Positions 15,383-22,694 of a DNA stretch of 33,999 nucleotides are shown here, one piece after another; position 1 is the first letter of the stretch; each line of letters begins with the position of its first letter. The stretch is from JAITWN01 sp964581365 (GTDB taxonomy: Bacteria; Pseudomonadota; Gammaproteobacteria; SZUA-140): contig CAZOOF010000019.1 in the NCBI GenBank assembly GCA_964581365.1, positions 1 to 33,999 of the forward strand, given 5' to 3'. The notes beneath the pieces are model-generated. The model had not been told where the DNA came from, ran no database searches, and worked only from the letters and a program-made list of their open reading frames with translations. The translations under genes and the position numbers were made by a program.

Positions 15383-17173
15383 TCAGAGACCTTCGCGATG
15401 CGCTCTGATCGCTTGCAGCATGGAGCCATGCAGTCGTTGCGTCGCCTCGCTGCCAAACATTGCGGGTGGTGTCCGCGGTGCCCGCTGAGCATCCACAAAG
15501 CCGCGGAACACCGCATACAAGTCCTTATGGTTCATGTCCTTATAGCTGGGAAGTAAACGCCTGGCTGCAATCAGCACACCATCGCCGGTGATGCGATCGT
15601 AACGGTTCAGATGGGCCGAGCGGGAGGCGACCGTACGCAGCATGGCCTCACGACTGCAGCCGGCAATCGCCGCGGCCCGCTCGATGAGACGCAGGTAGCT
15701 GCGCTGGAACCGGCGCACGCGCTGTCGCCGGGCGGGATACAGCTGCACATCCCGCGCACTCGCATAACTCGAACGCATCAGGTCGATGAACTCTTCGGCG
15801 TCGATCTCCCCTGCCCCCGCGCACAGCCGCTCCGGCAGCTCCCGCAGAATATCGCGCATGCAGAACACCGCGTCCCAGGTGATGCCATCGGATACGCGAT
15901 ACGGACCCAGGGCGGATTTGCTGCGTTCAAAATGGCGATAGTCGCGGGTGAATCCGCGCAGTTCGCCGGCGAAGACCCGGTCTGCCAGCAGTGTTGGCGC
16001 CAGGCGGGGCGAAAAGCCGATGCGTTCGACCAGGAAGCGCGCGCGCCATCGCTCGAAGCCCCGATCGAACGCCCGGGCAGCGTGGGAATCGCGGAAATTC
16101 CGGATCGGCTTTTTCCGGCCCTCGATCAGGAAATCGGTGAGCTGTGCCATGGTCTGAACGATGTAACGCGCCTTCTGCCGCTGTTCGACGATGGTGGTCG
16201 ACATGCGATCGACGTCATCGTAACGGTAGGCATGGTGGAACAGGCCGAACTGGCGCACCGAGCCATAGTCGATGATGCCGCCGTCGAGCAGGATATTGTC
16301 CCCGTCCCAGTCCAGCCAGCAGAAGATGTAATCGCTCTCGAACTGCGCCGCCGTACGGGCAAAGCGATCGGCGGTGATTTCGAGCAGATGATGATAGCGC
16401 TGCTGCCGGTCGGCGATACGGGGAAAGCGCCCGGCCTCGCACTCGCGCTCGATATAGTAATCGACTGCCGCCTGCAGACGCGCATGGTCGCCCTGCTTGA
16501 GCCACAGGAAGAGATGGGCGGGACGCAGCAGATTGGGATAGGTGCGCACCGCTACACAGCTGCCGTCGCCGTATTCGATGATGGCCAGCGTGCGCTCGGT
16601 ACGGACTGCGCAGGCATGCAGGCTTTCGCTCATCAAGGCCGCGCACACCGAATCCCACAGCGAGGCCCGGCCACAGCCGTAGGATACCGAGGGGTCTCCG
16701 GTACGGAAGAATCGCTTGTGGATGGCGGTGGCCGGACTGAGCCGGGTGGCCCCGGTGCCGCAGCTCGATACGTCCCAGGTCTGTGCGCCTGCGCGTAGCA
16801 TGCCATTCCAGATACTGCGCCCATCGCCCGAGGTCCTGCCGCGGCGATCGGGGTGCTGCAGCTGCAGATAGCGAGTCGCCATGAAGCGCCGCTGGCCGGC
16901 GCCGTGCAGCGCCCGCGGCTCGTGCTCCAGGTCATACTCATTGACGATCTGCAGACTGAACGCCTGCAGGATCTCCGCCTTCAGCTTCCGATCCAGCACA
17001 TCAGGCGCATCCGGCGGGAGCACGCCCATTTCCCGCGCCAGCTCGAAATTGAACAGAAATATTCGACCGTTCCTGCGCTTGCGCGCCGGGTAGTCGACGC
17101 AGCCATCGGGAACGGCGTCACGGAATGGATGCGTGCCGTCCAGCAGATGCAGTGCGGAACGCCGCTCGATCAA
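15383..17173 (-). CDS. Divergent SelO-like pseudokinase (YdiU/UPF0061 relative)
   Basis: SelO proteins have an inverted-ATP kinase fold and transfer AMP to protein side chains. This 596-residue product aligns by eye over the core. GRIFLFNFELAREMG (36-50) matches the SelO N-terminal segment. WDVSSCGTGATRLSP (133-147) matches the WHLKGAGLTPYSR loop. GCGRASLW...MSESLHACAVRTERTLAII matches GDGRAVLR...ASEAMHYLGIPTTRALSIV, keeping E183. WDGDNILLDGGIIDYG (289-304) matches the MNTDN...DYG metal site, keeping D292, N293 and D302. The Lys of the LKG loop is Cys138 here, so activity may be altered or lost. It starts with a TTG inside TTGA, overlapping the DUF1631 stop, which implies translational coupling. 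No signal peptide is visible, so it is probably cytoplasmic. Confidence 0.72.
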   Translation of the reverse strand: MIERRSALHLLDGTHPFRDAVPDGCVDYPARKRRNGRIFLFNFELAREMGVLPPDAPDVLDRKLKAEILQAFSLQIVNEYDLEHEPRALHGAGQRRFMATRYLQLQHPDRRGRTSGDGRSIWNGMLRAGAQTWDVSSCGTGATRLSPATAIHKRFFRTGDPSVSYGCGRASLWDSVCAALMSESLHACAVRTERTLAIIEYGDGSCVAVRTYPNLLRPAHLFLWLKQGDHARLQAAVDYYIERECEAGRFPRIADRQQRYHHLLEITADRFARTAAQFESDYIFCWLDWDGDNILLDGGIIDYGSVRQFGLFHHAYRYDDVDRMSTTIVEQRQKARYIVQTMAQLTDFLIEGRKKPIRNFRDSHAARAFDRGFERWRARFLVERIGFSPRLAPTLLADRVFAGELRGFTRDYRHFERSKSALGPYRVSDGITWDAVFCMRDILRELPERLCAGAGEIDAEEFIDLMRSSYASARDVQLYPARRQRVRRFQRSYLRLIERAAAIAGCSREAMLRTVASRSAHLNRYDRITGDGVLIAARRLLPSYKDMNHKDLYAVFRGFVDAQRAPRTPPAMFGSEATQRLHGSMLQAIRAHREGL

Positions 17174-19779
17174 GCAGGGGAACCTCCGGTGATCTTCATG
17201 ATCCCGGCGATCACGCCGTCGACCGCGCGATCGAACAGCCCGATGCTTTCCACCACCGCGGCATCGCCGCGCCGGAACTCGTCAGCCAGGACATACAGCG
17301 GGCGCTCAGCCACCACCTTGTACTGGCGGTTGACGAAGGAGAACGGCGTACGTTCATCACCCTTCCACACGACCCTCACCCGCATCGACCGGCCCTGTTC
17401 GTTGCGCAGCTCCACCCAGGTGCCGAGGGCCAGACCGCGGACCAGGGTAGTGAACTCGTCGTCGATCCGCGGACCATCGTCATGCGGAGTGTCGCTCAGT
17501 CCCATTTCGGCGATCATGCGTTCGAAGGCGCCATCATCGGAGCGGAGCTCCACCACATCGTCGAAGCCGGACAGACTGTCCCAGTCGATATCGGACATCT
17601 CGTCGAGATCGCTCTGCAGTTCGGCCAGTGCCCGATCCACGGTCCGGGCAAGATCTGCGGGCAGTCCATCTTCAGCCTGCCCGGGCTCCGATCCCGGCTT
17701 CGGATCCGCACTCCCGACCTCTTCGGCCGAGGCCCGGCGCTCGGCGCGAATGCCTTCCTTGATGCTCAGGAAGTGATGGCGCTCGAGCGAGCGCAGGAAT
17801 GCCTCGATGTCCTCCTGCTCCTGGCCGACCGCGCGCATTCCCGCCTCGATACCGGCAAGCAGCGACGGAAGCATCGCCGTCATGCGCTTGCGGTCCGCGG
17901 TCGTGACCTTGGGCGTGAGACTCCACAGCAGTTCACTGGCCAGCGTCAGCGCCGGTGCGGCCGCCTCCTCGCCTTCAACGGCCAGCTGCTCCAGGTGCTG
18001 CTTCCAGCACCCGAGAAGGAAATCGCGCACATCCTGGGGGATCTGCGCGTGCTGCATGCGCGCGGCCAGGTCTGATAGCACGCGAACCCTGAGCTTCTCC
18101 CCGCTCTCGGCGCGGCTCGCATCCTCGAGCAGTTTCTGCTGCGTCTCTTCCAGACGCTTTGCTTCTTCGGCGAGGAACGCGCGCAGTTCCGCGAGCAGAG
18201 TGTCGAAGATCGAAATATCGTCCTCGAACTCCTCGAGGATGCGGTGAACGATCGATTCGACTTTGGCGTAGAGGCGGTCCCGCGCAATGTCGCTTTCATC
18301 GTCCCAGCCGCTGCCTGCCTGAGCGAGCTCGTTGAGCAACTGCCTCGCCGGGTGGGTCTTGCGACGGAAGAAGGCGCGGTCGATCAGCGCTACCTTGAGC
18401 ACCGGAATCTGCAGGCGTCCGAGCAGCGCCTTCATGACATCCGGCAGCGCCTGATCGTCGAGGATGAAGTCGAAGATCATGCTGATGACGTCGATGGTCT
18501 CGTCATCCAGCCGGCTGATGCCGCCATCACGCTGCTCCGGCGGCAATCCGCCGAAGCGTCCATGCACGTAGTGTCGCAGACCGCCCCGGATCAGCTCACC
18601 GGTGCGCTCCACCATGGACTCATCGCGCTGCAGAGAGGACAGGGTGTCGATCAGAACCGGCGCCGCCGGAATCTCCATTCCGCCGGCGTCCATGCCCCCG
18701 CTCTCACCGCCATCCCAGTAGCCGCCGAGCAGCTGCTGCATGGCGACAAACATCTGTTCGCGCAGCGGAACAGGGCCGGACGCCCCGGCTTGGGAGATCC
18801 CGCCAAAGCCGCCGGCCCCGCGCACTCCGGCACCTGAACCCGGGCCGCCGCCCATGGAGCCGAATCCCGCTCCGCCTGCCGGCCCGGCGCCGCCGCCAAA
18901 CCCTGAACCACCGCCACCTCCGCCGAAGCTCCCTCCATAGCCCCCGGCCCCGCCATAGCCGCCTCCACCACCGAAGCCGCCGCCGGCGCCGTCACCCACG
19001 CTGTAGCCCAGCCCATCGTCATACATTGGGCCGGGATCGCCATGACCGCCACGACGACCGCCGCCGCGGCGCTCATCACGGGCCGGCTCATCCACGACCA
19101 GCGAGGGGAGAATGCCCTTGCCGATGAGGAAATGATTCACCTGCGAATAGAAGCCGCCGACCTCGGAAGAGAGCGCCCGATCGAGCAGACCGTAGCAGTA
19201 GACGCGGCCGCGGACGTCGGTATCGAGCGCGGTAAGCGCATCGTGGAATGCATGACAGAACTTGTCCGGTCCTAGCGGCAGGCGGTATTTGTTGATGCGC
19301 ATGCCGGGCAGCAGGTGACAGAAGCGCGCGTTGAGCCCGGCGAGTTCGGTGCTCCAGCGCTCGTGAATCTTGGCGATGAGGTTATCGAGCGCCAGCCACT
19401 CTTCCAGTTTGGAGTCGTCCACCAGCGAAAGGCCGGCGTCCTCATCGGCGGCGGTCGAAAAGAAGTACTGCCCCGTCGTTTCGGTGCTGGGCTGAATCGA
19501 CGCGCTGTAGAGCGCGATGAAGCGGTCCCGGAACATGCGTCCGAACTGCTCCGCGTCCTTGCGGATCAGCCCGAGCTCTCCGACCAGCGGATCCGGCATA
19601 TCGCCCTCATCGCCACGCAGCGCCTCCATTGATTCGTCCATCGACTTGATGATGCGCGCATGCAGTTCTGTGACGAAGGTCTCAGCAAGTGACCGGCAGG
19701 CCTTGATCAGCGGCACGCTCTGTGCGTTTGAACCTGCTGCACGCGGGTAGGAAGCGGGCTGTCCGTCATTGCCTGTCAT
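17170..19779 (-). CDS. DUF1631 family protein with long glycine-rich linker
   Basis: The 869-residue product has a helical N-terminal part (about 1-235), a low-complexity linker at 239-335 dominated by glycine, a large helical middle, and an acidic stretch near 700-745. The C-terminal beta-rich domain (about 760-869) carries LGTWVELRNEQGRSMRVRVVWKG and FVNRQYKVVAERP, typical of DUF1631. That last domain resembles PilZ-type barrels in outline, but I see no RxxxR motif. The family has no established biochemical role. The ATG has AAGGAA upstream. The stop overlaps the TTG of the SelO-like gene, so the two proteins are probably made together. Confidence 0.85.
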   Translation of the reverse strand: MTGNDGQPASYPRAAGSNAQSVPLIKACRSLAETFVTELHARIIKSMDESMEALRGDEGDMPDPLVGELGLIRKDAEQFGRMFRDRFIALYSASIQPSTETTGQYFFSTAADEDAGLSLVDDSKLEEWLALDNLIAKIHERWSTELAGLNARFCHLLPGMRINKYRLPLGPDKFCHAFHDALTALDTDVRGRVYCYGLLDRALSSEVGGFYSQVNHFLIGKGILPSLVVDEPARDERRGGGRRGGHGDPGPMYDDGLGYSVGDGAGGGFGGGGGYGGAGGYGGSFGGGGGGSGFGGGAGPAGGAGFGSMGGGPGSGAGVRGAGGFGGISQAGASGPVPLREQMFVAMQQLLGGYWDGGESGGMDAGGMEIPAAPVLIDTLSSLQRDESMVERTGELIRGGLRHYVHGRFGGLPPEQRDGGISRLDDETIDVISMIFDFILDDQALPDVMKALLGRLQIPVLKVALIDRAFFRRKTHPARQLLNELAQAGSGWDDESDIARDRLYAKVESIVHRILEEFEDDISIFDTLLAELRAFLAEEAKRLEETQQKLLEDASRAESGEKLRVRVLSDLAARMQHAQIPQDVRDFLLGCWKQHLEQLAVEGEEAAAPALTLASELLWSLTPKVTTADRKRMTAMLPSLLAGIEAGMRAVGQEQEDIEAFLRSLERHHFLSIKEGIRAERRASAEEVGSADPKPGSEPGQAEDGLPADLARTVDRALAELQSDLDEMSDIDWDSLSGFDDVVELRSDDGAFERMIAEMGLSDTPHDDGPRIDDEFTTLVRGLALGTWVELRNEQGRSMRVRVVWKGDERTPFSFVNRQYKVVAERPLYVLADEFRRGDAAVVESIGLFDRAVDGVIAGIMKITGGSPA

Positions 19780-19918
19780 TTGGCTTGTTCCTTGAGGTCT
19801 GCGGTGTGCTGGTGAACGGCGGCTTCACCTGTTCGTTATCGGTCAGCAACCGCAATCCTTGACGGACTATCCGCGACCCGCGTCGCGAAGCCAATGATTG
19901 GAGTGATGTATGGGGAGG

Positions 19919-19945
19919 AGCGCCGCCGGATGAACCGGCGGCGCT
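19919..19945 (-). terminator. 11-bp perfect hairpin after the 96-residue gene
   Basis: Arms 19919-19929 and 19935-19945 pair perfectly around ATGAA, 5 bases beyond the stop of the 96-residue gene and before DUF1631. No T-run follows on the minus strand. Confidence 0.5.
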
Positions 19946-19950
19946 GACGA

Positions 19951-20241
19951 TCAGGACGTTTCGGGCATCCAGCTCTGTAGCGCAGCGATGATCTTCTGTG
20001 CCTGGTCGATGCTCGAGATATTGAACTTCGATTTCTGGAAGTATTCGCCGTTGCGCTTCTGATAACGGCGAATGGTGAACTTGTCGGGGCCGAAAGCGCC
20101 CTTTGCCGCCTCCCAGTCCTGGTATCGATAGATGATCGTTACCCAGGCTCCCTTCGACAGCACGACCTTGTCGAGCTGTTTCACCAGCTGCTGGTCGCCC
20201 TCGAAATAGTCGACGGTGAGCTCATCGATATCAGCGGCCAT
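19951..20241 (-). CDS. Conserved-looking small protein of unknown function
   Basis: The 96 residues are soluble, with no signal or membrane segment. Residues 24-75 look like a strand-rich sheet (VVLSKGAWVTIIYRYQDW, then FTIRRYQKRNGEYF and KFNIS). An alpha helix follows (DQAQKIIAALQSW). This strands-then-helix order, with basic and aromatic residues on the strands, recalls PC4-like single-strand DNA-binding proteins, but I cannot establish homology. GAGGGGA precedes the ATG. It is the third gene of a bolA/Spy-like/unknown run on the minus strand and ends at a strong hairpin. Confidence 0.8.
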   Translation of the reverse strand: MAADIDELTVDYFEGDQQLVKQLDKVVLSKGAWVTIIYRYQDWEAAKGAFGPDKFTIRRYQKRNGEYFQKSKFNISSIDQAQKIIAALQSWMPETS

Positions 20242-20277
20242 TCACATCCCCTCTCAACACAATCTTATTGGCCGCGA

Positions 20278-20760
20278 TCATCGATGGTAATCCTTGAACT
20301 TGCCGGCCAGCACCCAGAGATCGAACGAGATCCGCTGCTGCGGGGTGAGCAACTGACGCACTTCCCTCAGGTGCTGATACTTGGACAGCAGCAGCTCCTT
20401 CTTGAGCGCCACCAGCTCATCGACACCGGCCTGCAGCTTCTCATCGTCACCTTCGTCGCCAGCGATCAGCGCCGCGATCTCGGCCTCCTTGAGCGCGATC
20501 CGCCCTTCGGCCAGCGCCTGCTTCTGCTGCATGCGCAGATGCGACATGGCGATCTCGCTCTTCTGTTCGGAGGTCAGCGTGGCGCGCCAGGATCCGCCAT
20601 GGTGACCGTGATCCTGGCCATGCCGCTCATGCATGCCACCGTGCATCATGTGCGGTCCGCCGGCTCCGGGCATTCCATGAGGCGGCTGGGCCAGAGCGGG
20701 GCCTCCAGCGACAACTCCGCAGATCAGCGCCGCAAGCAATCCTTTCATTGGACGTTTCAT
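20278..20760 (-). CDS. Periplasmic Spy/CpxP-like protein with His-rich N-terminus
   Basis: From the ATG at 20760 (GAGGAGA upstream) the product is 160 residues with a Sec signal peptide ending near ALAQ. A His/Met/Gly-rich stretch follows at about 25-56 (GPHMMHGGMHERHGQDHGHHGG), likely to bind metal. The rest is helical, with LTSEQKSEIAMSHLRMQQ and QLLTPQQRISFDLW near the ends, the LTxxQ-type repeats of the Spy/CpxP/heavy-metal-resistance superfamily. Such proteins are periplasmic chaperones or metal sensors. It lies 22 bases after bolA. A longer reading to 20889 would run inside bolA. Confidence 0.82.
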   Translation of the reverse strand: MKRPMKGLLAALICGVVAGGPALAQPPHGMPGAGGPHMMHGGMHERHGQDHGHHGGSWRATLTSEQKSEIAMSHLRMQQKQALAEGRIALKEAEIAALIAGDEGDDEKLQAGVDELVALKKELLLSKYQHLREVRQLLTPQQRISFDLWVLAGKFKDYHR

Positions 20761-20782
20761 ATTCTTCTCCTCGTTGTTTGAA

Positions 20783-21106
20783 TCAGCCACCGCGCCCAGC
20801 GCTAACGCCCATGCATGGCGGCGACATCGGTGCGCCACCCGTGCGCTCCTGCCACTCTTCGGCCGTATAGGCATGCACGGACAGCGCACGGATCCTGGTC
20901 AGCTCGTCGGCGAGGATCTGGTGCACGCGGCGATGCCGCGCCAGCAGACTCATGCCGACGAAATCATCCGACACCAGCACCAGCTTGAAATGGGACTCCG
21001 AGCCGGGCGGCACATTGTGCCCGTGGCTTTCGTTCACGACGTCCAGATGCTGAAGATCGCCGAAGCCGGCCATCAGTCTGTCCGCGATAGTGTCCTGCAT
21101 GCTCAT
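20783..21106 (-). CDS. bolA: BolA family protein
   Basis: BolA proteins work with monothiol glutaredoxins in iron-sulphur and stress physiology and can act as regulators. The 107-residue product has the family core VVNESHGHNVPPGSESHFKL, then the helix-turn segment LLARHRRVHQILADEL and the final strand LSVHAYTAEEW. The N-terminal signature and ligand histidines are present. GGGGAGGGGAG precedes the ATG at 21106. The last 20 residues (Gly/Pro-rich) extend beyond the core. Upstream the heat-shock operon diverges. Confidence 0.93.
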   Translation of the reverse strand: MSMQDTIADRLMAGFGDLQHLDVVNESHGHNVPPGSESHFKLVLVSDDFVGMSLLARHRRVHQILADELTRIRALSVHAYTAEEWQERTGGAPMSPPCMGVSAGRGG

Positions 21107-21128
21107 GGCTTCTCCCCTCCCCGGCACC

Positions 21129-21156
21129 GTTGAAATGACTGCCGGGGACCCCTATT
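21129..21156 (+). promoter_or_regulatory. Sigma-32 heat-shock promoter for hsp20-cbpA
   Basis: GTTGAAA (21129-21135), a 13-base spacer, then CCCCTATT (21149-21156). This matches the sigma-32 consensus CTTGAAA-N13-15-CCCCATnT with one mismatch in each box. The start codon of hsp20 lies about 75 bases downstream. It sits between bolA and hsp20, which diverge. Confidence 0.8.
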
Positions 21157-21232
21157 GATACCACATCGGGTCGCACCCCGAAACACGTTGAACTCAGCCG
21201 TTGGCGCGGCTTACAGACTTGGAGAGAACGCA

Positions 21233-21670
21233 ATGAGAGTATATCAGTACGATCCGTGGACGATCATCGACCGGTTCAGCCGGGAAATCGGCAGGCTCGC
21301 CGAATCACAGGTGAGCGATGAGGCGAGCAGCAACGTCGTTACCAGCGACTGGGCGCCGGCTGTCGATATTCAGGAGAAGGAAGACCGCTACATGCTGTAC
21401 GCCGATGTGCCGGGCGTCGATCCGGAGCGCATCGAGGTGAACATGGAAAACGGCTGCCTGTCGATCCGTGGCGAGCGCCCACTGAACGGTGAGGACCGCC
21501 GCGAGTACAAGCGTATCGAGCGCCCCCGCGGCACCTTCTACCGGCGCTTCAGCATGCCGGATTCCGCCGATGCCAGCCGGATCACCGCGCGCTTTGACAA
21601 GGGCGTGCTCGAGATCACCATTCCCAAGCACGAGAAGCTGCAGCCCCGGCGCATCACCATCGAGCAGTAA
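21233..21670 (+). CDS. Hsp20/alpha-crystallin small heat-shock protein
   Basis: A 145-residue ATP-independent holdase. The alpha-crystallin domain runs from about 43 to 138: DWAPAVDIQEKEDRYMLYADVPGV, then LSIRGERP, FYRRFSMPDSADASRITARFDKGVLEITIPK. The C-terminal RRITIEQ holds the IxI-type anchoring motif (ITI). GGAGAG precedes the ATG at 21233; the longer in-frame reading to 21155 overlaps the promoter. It is followed 42 bases later by the J-protein gene, and both read from the sigma-32 promoter. Confidence 0.95.
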   Translation: MRVYQYDPWTIIDRFSREIGRLAESQVSDEASSNVVTSDWAPAVDIQEKEDRYMLYADVPGVDPERIEVNMENGCLSIRGERPLNGEDRREYKRIERPRGTFYRRFSMPDSADASRITARFDKGVLEITIPKHEKLQPRRITIEQ

Positions 21671-21712
21671 TCCGGGATCCGGTCAGCAGCAGCCAGTCGG
21701 GGACCTCTCGCG

Positions 21713-22621
21713 GTGAAGTTCAAGGACTACTACGGCATCCTCGGCGTCGAGCGCAGCGCGACGCCCGATGAAATCAAGCGCGCCTATCGCAAGCTGGCGC
21801 GCCGCTATCATCCGGACGTCAGCAAGGAGCCGGACGCCGAGGAACGCTTCAAGGAAGTCAGCGAAGCCTACGAGGTGCTGCGCGATCCCGAGAAACGGGC
21901 TGCCTATGACCGGCTCGGCTCCGGCTGGCATGCCGGCGACGAGTTCACCCCCCCGCCTGACTGGAAGGCCGGCCCGTTCGGCTTCGATGCCGCAGGCTTC
22001 AGCGATTTCTTTGAAAGCCTGTTCGGCGGCGCAAGGGGCGGCTTTCGTTTCGACGAGGCGTTTCATCGCCCGGGACCACGTCACGCCGGCGAGCTGCACA
22101 TCGAACTCGATGAAGCGGCGCGCGGCGCCACACGGACCATTACCATCGAAATGCCGGTCGCCGATGCGCGCGGCCAGATCCGGATCCAGCCGCGCACCTT
22201 CAATGTGCGCATTCCGGCTGGCGTCACCGACGGTCAGCAGATCCGCCTCGCCGACGGCGATGCCGGGGATATCCGCCTCGATGTCAGGATCCGCCCCCAC
22301 CCGCTGTTTCGTCTCGAAGGCAGAGACATCCACCTCAATTTGCCCCTCGCCCCCTGGGAGGCGGCGCTGGGTGCGCGGGTGAAGGTGCCCACGCTGGGCG
22401 CCGAGGTGGAAGTCCGGGTGCCGCCCGGCATCCAGAGCGGAGGCCGGCTGCGGCTGAAAGGGCGCGGTCTGCCCGGAACGCCCCCCGGCGATCAGTATCT
22501 CACCGTCCGCATCGTCAATCCGCCGGTCGACGACCAGGCGGCCATTGAGCTGTATCGCCGCATGGCCGCCGAGCTTGCGTTCGACCCGCGGGCCGCGTGG
22601 AAGACAGCCCGCAAGGCCTGA
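21713..22621 (+). CDS. cbpA: CbpA-type DnaJ co-chaperone
   Basis: The 302 residues begin with a J domain (1-70) containing YYGILGVERSATPDEIKRAY and the HPD loop (YHPDVS) needed to stimulate DnaK. A Gly/Phe-containing linker follows (about 72-115). The C-terminal substrate domains follow directly, with no CxxCxGxG zinc finger, so it is CbpA-like rather than DnaJ. PTLGAEVEVRVPPGIQSGGRLRLKGRG is the typical second C-terminal domain. The start is GTG (21713) with poor ribosome-binding signal. It shares the hsp20 transcript. Confidence 0.93.
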   Translation: MKFKDYYGILGVERSATPDEIKRAYRKLARRYHPDVSKEPDAEERFKEVSEAYEVLRDPEKRAAYDRLGSGWHAGDEFTPPPDWKAGPFGFDAAGFSDFFESLFGGARGGFRFDEAFHRPGPRHAGELHIELDEAARGATRTITIEMPVADARGQIRIQPRTFNVRIPAGVTDGQQIRLADGDAGDIRLDVRIRPHPLFRLEGRDIHLNLPLAPWEAALGARVKVPTLGAEVEVRVPPGIQSGGRLRLKGRGLPGTPPGDQYLTVRIVNPPVDDQAAIELYRRMAAELAFDPRAAWKTARKA

Positions 22622-22694
22622 CAAACGGGCCTCCGGCGGGGCGCGGATGATAATCCCGCCCGCATCGGGCATAATTCACCGGCACGATGCGCAG

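Noticed and set aside
16800..17173. Idea that the SelO-like gene is a truncated or frameshifted canonical SelO
   Set aside because: The frame is open for 596 codons with matches throughout the core, and both ends are consistent with the family; it is divergent rather than broken.
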